Below are positions 21,058 to 29,770 of a DNA stretch of 42,037 bases, in pieces (position 1 is the stretch's first letter; each line of letters opens with the position of its first letter). The notes beneath the pieces are model-generated. The model saw nothing but the letters and a program-made list of their open reading frames with translations. It made no database searches and was not told where the DNA came from. Source of the DNA: a virus; the IMG/VR virus record IMGVR_UViG_3300044679_000022, positions 1 through 42,037 of that record. The stretch is one strand, 5' to 3'. The position numbers and the translations under genes are program-made.

Positions 21058-21492
21058 TCAATACCCCAGAGCGCTGGGGAGCATGTCCCACTTGGAATTG
21101 GTCGCGTCGTAAATGCCGCCGACGTAATCAATGGCATTGGCGGCGGTGCTGAGCGTGGGAATTCCGGCCACTCCCCAATCGAAGTTTGTCGGCCAGATAA
21201 CCGTGCGGCTTCCCGTGCCGTCCTGCACGATCTTCCAGATGACCTTTTGCCCATTGATTGGATTTACTGGATTTGCCCAAGATGTGACGTTTCCGGCCAG
21301 CGTCAGCGAGAAGATGCTGTTCAGCGACACATCGGTCGCGGGCATGGCGGTGGCGAAGGCCAGCACGGTCAGCGGCTTGGCCGTGGCGGTGGATGTCTCC
21401 AGCTTGTCCAGGTAATCGTACAACTGCTGGAACGCCTTGCGGAGGCGGGGGAGTGTTTCGGCGTTGCGGTCTATGCGGGCGAGGCTGCTCAA
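21058..21492 (-). CDS. Small virion/tail-associated protein (144 aa)
   Basis: It starts with TTG overlapping the stop of the 1254-aa gene (TTGA), with GGTGG upstream. The first ~35 residues form a helix (RLRKAFQQLYDYLDKLE); the rest is beta-rich (KVIWKIVQDGTGSRTVIWP, then YVGGIYDATNSKWDML), like small phage tail or spike-cap domains. It is presumably a trimeric tail accessory protein, inferred from the N-terminal helix plus beta domain. No family is named. Confidence 0.6.
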   Translation of the reverse strand: MSSLARIDRNAETLPRLRKAFQQLYDYLDKLETSTATAKPLTVLAFATAMPATDVSLNSIFSLTLAGNVTSWANPVNPINGQKVIWKIVQDGTGSRTVIWPTNFDWGVAGIPTLSTAANAIDYVGGIYDATNSKWDMLPSALGY

Positions 21493-24400
21493 CGTCCACC
21501 GCCGCTTCGCTGCCTGCCCTGCGGCTCAACGGTCAATGTGGCGTGTTCCATGCTCAGGTAGTAACCCGCCGCCGCCGCCATCTGCAAGGTATACCACGCC
21601 CCCCGCAACCGCGTTGTGGCCGGATGATTCCAATCTGAGCCGACGGTCCCGGTTCGCGTCAGGTAAGGAGTTCCCTGGGTGACATCGTAAGCCGAGCCGC
21701 CGGCCGCCAGCGTGTACGTCCCGGAAAACGAGTTGGTATTGTCCAGCGGACCCGCCTCGCCCAGCGTGAAGTCCAGCGTGCTGATAATCGACTCTGTGGC
21801 CGGTGGCGTCGGATTGAACGGGCCAAGGGTGATGTAGTTGGGGATGGCGGTGGTCGTCAAATCCAGCACGTCGCCAGTGCCTGAGAACGTGCCCGTGTTC
21901 AACGTGAATAGTCCGCCGGTCTGTCCGCCGAAGATAATCTCCCGCTGTGCCTGTGGGCCGCCGGTCATGTAGGTGGTTGCGGTAGGTCCGACGCTGGCCG
22001 GGAAACTCACCGGCCAGAATCCCTGCCCGCGAAGATCGTAAACCAGATGCGTTCCGGCCCCGCCGCTGGTCGGCGTGACAGTGATCCATATGTACCAACG
22101 CTTGGGATCGTAAGTCACGCAAACCGTGTTCTGGGTGATGTCGATGGCTTTGAAGAACTGATCGTACTGAGTGTAACTGAGATTGGTGGGCGTCCCTGAT
22201 CCGCTCCACAAAAATAGGCCGTTGTTGTTGGCCCAATACAGGTTGCCCAGATCATCCCTGCACCACGCGGACTGAGAGAACACGCCGCTGCCGCGGTTGA
22301 TGTTGGTCACAATGCCGCCGGCCCTGGGATCGCCGGTCATCGCCCAGACCGAATCCGAGCAGCCGATCAACATGATGTCGGCATTGGACGGCATCAGGGC
22401 CGTGACGGGCGAGGGAATCACCCCCACCTCGCTTGCCGTTGACTCAAGCCCCACGGCATACGCCTGCGCCCCGTCCACCTGGGAGAAATCAAAATCGGTT
22501 GGATATCCTATTCTTGAAATATATATCGCGGTCGGGGCTGACAACTGGCCGGACAGGCAAAGGCAGCCCCGCCACTCGGCGCAAATGGCGCAGTTGACGG
22601 GAATGGGCGGCGGCGTGGGCAAAACGGATATTGTCCCGTCGGCTAAATTCAGGTCGTTGATGTAAGAGATTGCCACCGGCGGCGTGACGGCGTTGTTGGT
22701 CAGGTCGATCTGCATAATGAAGTCGCCGTCCACCGCGTACACCGTGTTATCCAGAAAACACATGCTTACGGTTGTGTCGATGCCGAACACCTGCGGCGAC
22801 TTGGCCAAAAGCGAATAGGTTCCCTCATAGCTGGAATAGATCGACACCATTCCGCCATTGACCGCCACAAGCCGCGGCAGCAGGCCAAAATTGGATGAGG
22901 TCGTGCCGGGGAGGATGGAGATGCCATAGACGCTCACCGGCGTCCCGTACCCGCCAAACTTATTGGGCATGGTCAGCGGTGCGCTGTTGCAACCGAACGC
23001 CACCTGCACATTGCCGGCGTTGACCTGCGCCCCAATGTCGTAAGCCGTGATGACCTGCGGCCCCATCGGCGCGCCGTTAAAGAGAAGCTGGGCAACTCCG
23101 CCGAAAGTGGACAGGCCGATGTTCCAGATCGGATCAGCTTGTGCGTTATAGGGCGTTGTGAATACCTGGGCGTCCACTGTGACATTGGTGATCGTGTCCC
23201 CCAGAGTCCAGTGCTGGAGGCGGATCGAGCCGGTGATCGGATTGCAGACCACCTCGTAGGCTGGATAGGTCGTTCCCGATGGCGGTGTGAAGATCAGGCC
23301 GATTTCCAGTGACGGCGGCTGGGGTCCGCCGCTAAGCTGTGGAACACAGGAAAAGCTCAAGCCCGCAAACCAGTTGGCCCCGACGATCCCGGAGGTTGCG
23401 GCACTGCTCAGGATCGAGAAGCTATAGCCGGGCGTCTGAGTGAACACTCCCTGACTGAATCCGCCCCCGGCATTGAATCCGCCCGCATCTAGGTTGCTGT
23501 AGGTTCCGTTTGCCAATGGGTTGCTCCCCGCCGCATAGCTGGAGAACGCCTCACTCATCGGCGTCCATGCTGTGCCGTCGGGCGTGCCCGTCGTCAACGC
23601 CTGGACCAGCGGCCCATAGTACGGACTGGTCGTGCCGTAATAACTGCTCCAGACATTTGCCGAGGCTTTATCCAGGCCGGCGCCGGCATCCTGCGTGTAA
23701 GGGAAAGTCTCTCGGAAAATCCGGGCATCGCCGATGGAAAACTCCAGGCATTGCAGATCGTTGACGTAAGAGTTTTTGTAAGAGACCAGCCCGGATGTGC
23801 TCGATCCACCGTAGATCGTGGCGGGGATGCCGTTCTTATTCAGGGCAATATCGTTAAACGTGTTGCTGGAGGGGGTGAAGAAATTGCTCAGGGTGAAGTA
23901 GGCCGCATAATTGGGCGGCGAGCCGATGATCGAGAAACTGCTGACACTCACGCCCGTTCCGCTGGTATTAGTGGGCAGCCCGCTCCAGGTTCCAGTGGCT
24001 CCCGTGCTGCCGGTGTAAGTGGCGATGCCGCTGGCGGTGATCTGGCCCAGCGTGCCGCCGATGTAATTGCCAGTGAGATTGTATTGCAGGTATTCCGGGA
24101 GCTTTTGAGTGCCGTAGCTGAATAGCTCAAACGGGCTGCTGTTCACGGGGTTGAACTGGACCGTTTGCCCAAGGTAGCAGTTATTGATTCCAAGCTCGGC
24201 AGTGTAGGTGTTGGAACCGAGACCTCCAGGAGTAGCTCGTAAAGAGATCGCAGTGTTGCAGATGAAGGGGGCGACGAGAGTAGAACCGCCAGTAAAGAAG
24301 TTCGTGGCGGCGTTTTGATAGTCGCCCGCGGGGGAGGCCGGGTTGACCGTCGAGAGTTGCGCCGCGACACAGAGCGTGCCGCTGTTCGATCCGAATTGCG

Positions 24401-25253
24401 CCGTTGCATAAGCACACTCCGTTTGAAATCCGAGCGTTCCTGAATGGGGCAGATAACCAGTCGCCACGCCGATCACCTGTGCCGACACCCCGAAATTCGC
24501 GCCGTCAGTCAGGAGCATTACGCCCTTGGCGATCAGCCCCGCCGTGTAGCCCGTCTCAAACATCGGCTGGCTTGCATCGGTGGCGACCAGTGACGGATTG
24601 GGATTCTCTGCCGGCGACGACAGCACCGCTCCGCCGGCGGGCAGGATGTAGGCGTTGGCGTTGGCTGTCTGCTGCTGCCCCAGTCGCATGGCCACCGGCG
24701 GCGATCCGCTGTTTGTCGGGAAGGTTCCCGCGGTCGGCACACTGCTGTTCACAAAGAGCGACCAACTCGGCGCGGCCGCCCCGTTGAAACCGATTGCGCT
24801 GCTGCTCACGTCCACAAATGGACCGGCCGCCAGGGGGAATTGCAGCATCGACTCCAGCCCCTGAACATATCCGGGCGAGGGCGTGAAAGTTGAGCTTGCG
24901 CTGGCGTTGGGCGGCGGCAGGGAGATTTCCGGGACGCCCAGGCGGTCAATGTAAAGCTGATAGGTTCCCAGCGCCCCATTGCCGGCCGCGGCGCCGATAC
25001 TGGCGACGATCAAGCCTTGAATCTCACTTGCAACTCCCGCCACCGCGCCATTAAGAGCGATCACCGGCTGGCGGAGTCCGCCGCGAAGGCGGTTGTACTG
25101 CGAGTCGTAAGGGAGCCAGTTGAGGGCGTCCCAGCAGGACTGGGGGAGAAACTGAGCGAGATATCCCTGCTGGTACTGATTCTGATTGGAACGGAGATAG
25201 CTGCGGTTCACGCCGGACTGCGGATAGGGAATAACAAGTTTCTGCGCTGGCAT
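21489..25253 (-). CDS. Very long tail/nozzle-like stabilisation protein (1254 aa)
   Basis: The N terminus (VIPYPQSGVNRSYLRSNQ) and long beta-rich body suit a podovirus tail-tubular or head-stabilisation protein. Residues after ~780 carry repeated strand motifs (VNGGMVSIYSSYEGTYSLLA, then WYIWITVTPTSGG and VYDLRGQGFWPV) typical of a beta-propeller-like nozzle. It is far longer than the usual 600-900 residue nozzle proteins, apparently because of the first ~700 residues, which could be an insertion or a fusion with a jelly-roll tail domain. ATG 25253 has GGGAAG upstream. It follows a terminator, so it may have its own promoter. Confidence 0.65.
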   Translation of the reverse strand: MPAQKLVIPYPQSGVNRSYLRSNQNQYQQGYLAQFLPQSCWDALNWLPYDSQYNRLRGGLRQPVIALNGAVAGVASEIQGLIVASIGAAAGNGALGTYQLYIDRLGVPEISLPPPNASASSTFTPSPGYVQGLESMLQFPLAAGPFVDVSSSAIGFNGAAAPSWSLFVNSSVPTAGTFPTNSGSPPVAMRLGQQQTANANAYILPAGGAVLSSPAENPNPSLVATDASQPMFETGYTAGLIAKGVMLLTDGANFGVSAQVIGVATGYLPHSGTLGFQTECAYATAQFGSNSGTLCVAAQLSTVNPASPAGDYQNAATNFFTGGSTLVAPFICNTAISLRATPGGLGSNTYTAELGINNCYLGQTVQFNPVNSSPFELFSYGTQKLPEYLQYNLTGNYIGGTLGQITASGIATYTGSTGATGTWSGLPTNTSGTGVSVSSFSIIGSPPNYAAYFTLSNFFTPSSNTFNDIALNKNGIPATIYGGSSTSGLVSYKNSYVNDLQCLEFSIGDARIFRETFPYTQDAGAGLDKASANVWSSYYGTTSPYYGPLVQALTTGTPDGTAWTPMSEAFSSYAAGSNPLANGTYSNLDAGGFNAGGGFSQGVFTQTPGYSFSILSSAATSGIVGANWFAGLSFSCVPQLSGGPQPPSLEIGLIFTPPSGTTYPAYEVVCNPITGSIRLQHWTLGDTITNVTVDAQVFTTPYNAQADPIWNIGLSTFGGVAQLLFNGAPMGPQVITAYDIGAQVNAGNVQVAFGCNSAPLTMPNKFGGYGTPVSVYGISILPGTTSSNFGLLPRLVAVNGGMVSIYSSYEGTYSLLAKSPQVFGIDTTVSMCFLDNTVYAVDGDFIMQIDLTNNAVTPPVAISYINDLNLADGTISVLPTPPPIPVNCAICAEWRGCLCLSGQLSAPTAIYISRIGYPTDFDFSQVDGAQAYAVGLESTASEVGVIPSPVTALMPSNADIMLIGCSDSVWAMTGDPRAGGIVTNINRGSGVFSQSAWCRDDLGNLYWANNNGLFLWSGSGTPTNLSYTQYDQFFKAIDITQNTVCVTYDPKRWYIWITVTPTSGGAGTHLVYDLRGQGFWPVSFPASVGPTATTYMTGGPQAQREIIFGGQTGGLFTLNTGTFSGTGDVLDLTTTAIPNYITLGPFNPTPPATESIISTLDFTLGEAGPLDNTNSFSGTYTLAAGGSAYDVTQGTPYLTRTGTVGSDWNHPATTRLRGAWYTLQMAAAAGYYLSMEHATLTVEPQGRQRSGGGR

Positions 25254-25277
25254 GGCTTCCCATCATACCAACAAAAT

Positions 25278-25303
25278 GGCCCGGTCCATCGCCGAACCGG
25301 GCC
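25278..25303 (-). terminator. Rho-independent terminator (- strand)
   Basis: GGCCCGGT and ACCGGGCC form an 8-bp stem with a 10-base loop. On the - strand it is followed by ATTTTGTTGG, a moderate T-run. It separates the 25323-25928 gene from the nozzle-like gene. Confidence 0.7.
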
Positions 25304-25322
25304 TCGCGGGGGGAGGAAATCT

Positions 25323-25928
25323 TTAGGTCAACCGCTGCGCCATGTCGGTAAAGACCAGATTGCTGTGGATGTCCACCGACACAGAGTAGATGTTGATCGC
25401 ATCGGTGGTGTGGGCCGTGGAGGTGAGGTTGATCCACAGCACGTCGCCGGGCATACAGCCGTTGCCGGAAAGATCGATGGTGCAGACGCTGGGCAGTGCC
25501 GCGGACTTGGGCACGGCGGCCGAGATTGCCTTGACCGTCAACGCGGAAGAGAGTGCCTTGCCGGTGCGGGAGCGATAGGCGGTGCAAGTCAGTGTCGGCG
25601 CATCGGTCGAGCCGTTGGTCACGCAATGCACTTTAATTTTCAGGTAGTCGTTAGTACCCGACAAGCCGTTGGGCGAGCCGGGATCGTAGTCGCCGGGAAG
25701 GCGGATGCGGAAAGAGCCAAGCACGTTACTGGAGGCCGCCGCTTGCCAGCCAATAAAGTTTGTTTCCAGTGCGGCAATGGCGGGCGTCGTTCCCGCCGTC
25801 AGGACCAGCCCGGCGCTGGTGGTGACATAGGGAACCGAGAGCATCCGCTTAAACCCGTCGCCGCCGCCGCCGGGAGAATCGCCGGTGGGGATTTGTTGCA
25901 ATTCGGCGAGTACGTTTGTCGGGTCCAT
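25323..25928 (-). CDS. Hypothetical virion protein (201 aa)
   Basis: ATG 25928 is preceded by a strong AAGGAGCC. The sequence is Ser/Thr/Ala-rich and beta-rich (FRIRLPGDYDPGSPNG, then GDVLWINLTSTAHTTDAINIY), which suggests a jelly-roll or Ig-type virion domain. It ends just before a terminator. Position in the tail block argues for a structural role. No family is recognised. Confidence 0.65.
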   Translation of the reverse strand: MDPTNVLAELQQIPTGDSPGGGGDGFKRMLSVPYVTTSAGLVLTAGTTPAIAALETNFIGWQAAASSNVLGSFRIRLPGDYDPGSPNGLSGTNDYLKIKVHCVTNGSTDAPTLTCTAYRSRTGKALSSALTVKAISAAVPKSAALPSVCTIDLSGNGCMPGDVLWINLTSTAHTTDAINIYSVSVDIHSNLVFTDMAQRLT

Positions 25929-25950
25929 AAGAAGGCTCCTTTGAAGGGCA

Positions 25951-26166
25951 CTACGTTACGCCACTCCGCCGCGAAAATCTATAGTTGGGCTTGATGTGGC
26001 TGCGAATGAACTGCCCCTTGCTGGTGGCGGCCTGGAGCTGGGCGAACACGTCCGGCGGCACGCCCGCGTAGTCATAGACTTCCCCGCCGCTGTACTCGAC
26101 GGTCAAGACGCCGCTGGTGTAGGCATAGCGATTGATGCTGGAGGATTTAACGGTTATCCAGTCCAT
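25951..26166 (-). CDS. KTSC-domain small protein (71 aa)
   Basis: The sequence ITVKSSSINRYAYTSGVLTV, then YDYAGVPPDVFAQLQAA and GQFIRSHIKPNYRF, matches the KTSC domain, a short beta-rich domain found in bacterial and phage proteins of uncertain role. The ATG overlaps the stop of the Tat-signal gene (TGATG). It lies inside the virion operon, but KTSC proteins are not known as virion components, so its role is open. Confidence 0.8.
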   Translation of the reverse strand: MDWITVKSSSINRYAYTSGVLTVEYSGGEVYDYAGVPPDVFAQLQAATSKGQFIRSHIKPNYRFSRRSGVT

Positions 26167-26396
26167 CAGGAAAGCCTGTCATTCCAAGTAATAGGAACGC
26201 CGCGAAAAGTGGGGAACAGCTTCGCCTTCACCTCAGAGGACGTAATGCCCGTGCAAGAGTTTTTGCCCAGCGTGCATTTCTGTAGGGCGATCAAGTCCTC
26301 GTTAGAGATTTTGTATGGCCTTGGCTTCACCAGCTTCGCCACAAATCCCGCGAAGGGAATCGCCGCGATCAGCCCCAGGAATTTTCGACGTGTCAT
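26166..26396 (-). CDS. Small protein with twin-arginine signal (76 aa)
   Basis: The first residues, MTRRKFLGLIAAIPFAGFVAK, contain a Tat-like RRKFLG motif and a hydrophobic stretch that could be a signal or anchor. The rest is a ~50-residue domain (KCTLGKNSC, then FRGVPITWNDRLS) with two cysteines. A strong GAGGTGATTT precedes the ATG. A Tat-exported protein inside a virion operon is unusual. It could be an envelope-acting lysis or exclusion peptide; no direct family match is recognised. Confidence 0.65.
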   Translation of the reverse strand: MTRRKFLGLIAAIPFAGFVAKLVKPRPYKISNEDLIALQKCTLGKNSCTGITSSEVKAKLFPTFRGVPITWNDRLS

Positions 26397-26408
26397 AAAT
26401 CACCTCTA

Positions 26409-27800
26409 TTAAAACGGCTGCGGGATATTCACCCCATTATAGGTATCGCAGTCGGCAAAGGTAGAGAGCCGCCCGCGACTCCTGAATCGATCCTCACTGC
26501 GGTCGCCATAGTCCAGACCGATGCCGGGGTTGCTGCGAGCGTCCTCGGCGATGGCCTTTTGCAGTGCATCGCTGTACGCCGCGAACCGCTCCGCCTGCTT
26601 GTCGTTGACCTGCAACTCCGCCTCGGCCAGGCACGCTTTAATCACCAGATCGTCGTGCTGGAATCCACAGATGCTCCGGTCGGTGGCGTTGACCAATGCC
26701 TGCGGGAACCGCTTGTAGCGGGCGGTGATCGTGTTGATGCTGGCGGGCATGGGCCAGAACATGATCTCCCACCGTCCGCCAGTCGTGCCCGCGTTGGAGT
26801 TGATCGGCCGATAGGCGTAGGCGCTGACGGTCCCAACCGCGTGCGATCCGGCCTGCATTCGCAAAAGCTCAACGGAGTCGATGGGCTTGAGTTCGATTCG
26901 CGGGCTGACCTGATTGTAAACCCATGGGTCGATGAAGATGCCCATGAAGTCGCCGGGCATGTAGTACCGCCAGGTGTAACCGTACAGTGCCGGAGAAGCG
27001 GCAGTTGTCGGGAGGGCCTGATATTGATCGGCCGCCACGGGTTGCTCGCACGGCCAGCCCGCGACGGTGAATGTGCCGGTGGACCCGGTGTAGCCGGTGA
27101 TAATCACCTCATCGACAGAGGTATCCTGATGGATGACGTTGCACCCCCATCCGGTGAAATAACCATCGGCATATTGTCCCGCGAGCGTAGAATCGACAAA
27201 AGTGGTCGTCGATGCCGAGGTGACAAGTCCCGATTGCGGCGTATCAGCGAAAGTAAGACTGAGCGGAACATTGAGGAAGTTCCACCGGGGATTTGCCGCG
27301 ATGACGCGACGGTATCCGTCGTTGACGATGCGATTGACTCGGTTAAGTTCGTAGGCGTTCGTGGGCGGGGCTACCACTCCTCCTGAAATTGTATTGGTTC
27401 CCAGGTACTCGGCCACGCGGCATTGAAGCTCAAGGAAACTCTGCCCCAGCGTCGGATCGATGATGCCTGGCGGCCCCGTGGGCAGGCCGGTGAACGGCAC
27501 GCCCGCAAGGCCGCTGGGCACAACCTTGTCGATGAACGTGCTGGGATCGGCGGTGGAGGCGGAAATCGCAAAGCCCAGATCGCCGATCGTGTTCGTGTCG
27601 GTTGCGGTAAGCGCGATGGAGTAAAGGCCGCTGCCGATCAGTGTCACCGCCCCCTGTGCCGGCGCCAGCGCCCCGCCATTCTTGCTGAGCATCACCGTGA
27701 CGTTGCTGGCCGCTCCCGTGTAGCCGGTGATGTGATCCGACGAGAGAACCAGCAGGAATGACCTGTTATAGACTGCGCCCTGTGGTATAGGTTCTGCCAT
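26409..27800 (-). CDS. Tail adaptor-like protein with N-terminal Ig-like extension (463 aa)
   Basis: Residues 1-105 are a beta-rich, Ig-like module (ASNVTVMLSKNGGAL, then SGLYSIALTATDTNTIG). Residues ~120-463 resemble a podovirus head-tail adaptor: SFLELQCRVAEYLG, then NRIVNDGYRRVIAANPRW, and a C-terminal helical part (DLVIKACLAEAELQVNDKQAERFAAYSD). Such proteins join the portal ring to the nozzle. Its length is more than twice a simple adaptor because of the added N-terminal and central beta segments. It starts 3 bases after the preceding stop. Confidence 0.65.
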   Translation of the reverse strand: MAEPIPQGAVYNRSFLLVLSSDHITGYTGAASNVTVMLSKNGGALAPAQGAVTLIGSGLYSIALTATDTNTIGDLGFAISASTADPSTFIDKVVPSGLAGVPFTGLPTGPPGIIDPTLGQSFLELQCRVAEYLGTNTISGGVVAPPTNAYELNRVNRIVNDGYRRVIAANPRWNFLNVPLSLTFADTPQSGLVTSASTTTFVDSTLAGQYADGYFTGWGCNVIHQDTSVDEVIITGYTGSTGTFTVAGWPCEQPVAADQYQALPTTAASPALYGYTWRYYMPGDFMGIFIDPWVYNQVSPRIELKPIDSVELLRMQAGSHAVGTVSAYAYRPINSNAGTTGGRWEIMFWPMPASINTITARYKRFPQALVNATDRSICGFQHDDLVIKACLAEAELQVNDKQAERFAAYSDALQKAIAEDARSNPGIGLDYGDRSEDRFRSRGRLSTFADCDTYNGVNIPQPF

Positions 27801-27803
27801 GGC

Positions 27804-28736
27804 TTATCCAATAGTCTGACGACTGCCGACCCGCGCGCCAAGGGCGGAGCTTGGCCGGCGGAACGCCACCGACGATTCTCCGGCAAAACTCGCCGAATCA
27901 GATAAGTGCAGGGAATCGGCCACAGCGGCAGCCGCGGCCATGATCGCCGCAGCGGAATCACTCATGGTGATCGAATCCGACAGCGACGGGAAGGATTTGC
28001 CAATGGCAGAGGCGCTGGCCGACAAGGTTACGGAGGCAGACAATGAGCCGGTGGCAGCGTTGTTGGCGGAAGCGGAAGCGGAAAGCGTGAGAGAATCAGA
28101 GACGGATTCGGGATAGTTCCCGCTCGCCGCCTCAAACGTGGCGTTAATTCCCGTATTGGTCGTGGAACCCGGCAGCGTCCACGTTGGGTTGGTCGCTCCC
28201 GCGGTCGTCTGAATCAGGTACGCCATGCCCCAGCCGTAGCTGACTGCTGCAACCAAAATTCCAGAAGAGTTTAATGTGAAACCAGAATCTACGGACGGAG
28301 AGGAGGAGGGCTGTATCCCAACAAAAGAAACAATAAGCTCATTATTCTGGGTTGGAGTGACGCTTCCAGGCTGAAATCCGCCGGCGGAATCATTTCCACT
28401 TCCAGTTTGTTGATCCAATGGAGAAGACGCCGCGCCGCTAAAAGCAAGGACCGCGATCGGCGAGTATGAGCCCGTGACGGTGAAGGTGTGTCCGGCCCCG
28501 ACGGACGGGCCGTAGCAATAATAAAGTTTCGCGTACTGATCCATCGAGGGGTCGTTTGAGGTTTGAATCAGCGTCCATGTGTTGCCCTTGCTATCGCTCA
28601 GGGAAAGGCCGCCCTGCAACTGGTTCGTTATCCCGACCACAATCAGATTCGCGCCGGTGGTATTGATGGCGGAAGTGGTAAGCGATGAAGCCGAAGTACC
28701 TGCAAGAGAGGTCGAAGCAATAAGAGAGAACCCCAT
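27804..28736 (-). CDS. Virion protein with SDS-repeat tail (310 aa)
   Basis: Residues 1-205 form a beta-sandwich-like domain (NLIVVGITNQ, then GNTWTLIQTSND, ELIVSFVGIQ and GINATFEAASG), as in many phage tail or decoration proteins. Residues ~210-290 are Ser/Ala-rich repeats of the type SVSDSLTLSASASA, SLSDSITMSDSAAA and VADSLHLSDSASF. A similar motif ends the glycine-rich adhesin at 20167-21057. ATG 28736 follows a short AGG. It is probably a structural or fibre component. Confidence 0.6.
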   Translation of the reverse strand: MGFSLIASTSLAGTSASSLTTSAINTTGANLIVVGITNQLQGGLSLSDSKGNTWTLIQTSNDPSMDQYAKLYYCYGPSVGAGHTFTVTGSYSPIAVLAFSGAASSPLDQQTGSGNDSAGGFQPGSVTPTQNNELIVSFVGIQPSSSPSVDSGFTLNSSGILVAAVSYGWGMAYLIQTTAGATNPTWTLPGSTTNTGINATFEAASGNYPESVSDSLTLSASASANNAATGSLSASVTLSASASAIGKSFPSLSDSITMSDSAAAIMAAAAAVADSLHLSDSASFAGESSVAFRRPSSALGARVGSRQTIG

Positions 28737-28744
28737 GGTGGAAC

Positions 28745-29290
28745 CTAGTCATTCAAAACATACGTCACGGTCAACGTGTTGCCGCTGATGACCGGCTGGG
28801 CGGTTCCGAACGACGCCTCACTCAGAAGTGTTCCGCTGGTTCCAGTAGCCACGCTGGCGATGAACGCCCCGTTGATCGTCGCGGTTCCGGTCATCGAGAA
28901 CACCGCCGGCGATGCCGTGTTGGTGATCGACTGCGAGCTTGCCGCCGCCGGAGAATACGCCTGACGGTTGCCGGTGTAGCCGACCGCCTCTGTCCAGCCC
29001 GCGTGCGATGCCAGCGTATCCGCGGCGGCCAGGGCCGAGAAGCCGGAATTGTCGATCAGGCCGACGTACCACGCCGTAATCTGGGTCACGCCGCCGATGG
29101 CCGTGTCGAGGATTTTATTGCGGCCGAGGTTGGTCACAAGATTGGGCGCGGACCATTCGCGGATCAGATTGCCATCTTTGTCGTGCAGCTTGAAGTGGAA
29201 CGTGCCGTGCAGGCGCATCTTGTCGTCAACCGCATGGCCGGCGGATAATCCTGCCGATGCCTTGTCGTTCAAATTAACCGTGTCTTGCAT
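28745..29290 (-). CDS. Hypothetical virion protein (181 aa)
   Basis: A GAGGCG ribosome site precedes ATG 29290. The protein contains HFKLHDKDGNLIREWSAPNL, then ITAWYVGLIDNSGF and GWTEAVGYTGNRQAY, a layout seen in several podovirus genomes as an unnamed structural protein near the capsid genes. It is beta-rich with Ala/Thr-rich strands. No enzymatic motif is present. Confidence 0.65.
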   Translation of the reverse strand: MQDTVNLNDKASAGLSAGHAVDDKMRLHGTFHFKLHDKDGNLIREWSAPNLVTNLGRNKILDTAIGGVTQITAWYVGLIDNSGFSALAAADTLASHAGWTEAVGYTGNRQAYSPAAASSQSITNTASPAVFSMTGTATINGAFIASVATGTSGTLLSEASFGTAQPVISGNTLTVTYVLND

Positions 29291-29297
29291 ATTCGCC

Positions 29298-29579
29298 TCA
29301 CACGTTGGGGTAAGTCGCCTTGATCTGGGCCAGCATCGTCTGGGCCAGCGAGTCGCACTGCGCCGAAGTCATGGCCGGAGTGATGATGGCATCCACCTTC
29401 GCCGCTCGCCACCACGTCTCAAGAAAGTAGTCCTGGCAGAACCAGAGGTTGCCGCTCACGCGAAGCTGCACCGGCATGGTCTGCTGCACCACCGCGACTT
29501 CGTATTGCAGATTGAAAAGGTTCAACAGCGTGCTCATCTGGAGCAGCTTGGCGGAAAGCTCTTGATAGGAAGGGAGCAA
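29298..29579 (-). CDS. Hypothetical small protein (93 aa)
   Basis: The frame starts with TTG 29579, supported by AAGGGGG just upstream, one base after the previous stop. The alternative ATG at 29537 lacks a ribosome site. The sequence is helical (SYQELSAKLLQMSTLLNLFN, then CQDYFLETWWRAAKV). It sits between the capsid block and the tail block, so it may be a head-completion factor. This is inferred only from position. Confidence 0.6.
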   Translation of the reverse strand: MLPSYQELSAKLLQMSTLLNLFNLQYEVAVVQQTMPVQLRVSGNLWFCQDYFLETWWRAAKVDAIITPAMTSAQCDSLAQTMLAQIKATYPNV

Positions 29580-29580
29580 C

Positions 29581-29769
29581 TTAGCCCCCTTGCGGGCCGC
29601 CCATCATGCCACCCATCATGCCGGTGGGGATGGAGGCGGCCACGGGAGAGCGGGCCATGGCGGGCTTGGCCATCTTGCCGGCCGCCGGCGGCTTTTTCTT
29701 CTTGCCGGGCGGCGGCGCGACCTTCCGGGCCACATTGGTCGCGGAGTTGTACTTCTTTCCGTCGTTCAT
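29581..29769 (-). CDS. Lysine/proline-rich small protein (62 aa)
   Basis: ATG 29769 lies one base after the stop of the 235-aa gene. The product is very basic and low complexity (APPPGKKKKPPAAGK) and ends with a Met/Gly-rich tail (TGMMGGMMGGPQGG). It is likely disordered and could bind DNA or the capsid interior. No family is recognised. Confidence 0.55.
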   Translation of the reverse strand: MNDGKKYNSATNVARKVAPPPGKKKKPPAAGKMAKPAMARSPVAASIPTGMMGGMMGGPQGG

Positions 29770-29770
29770 T

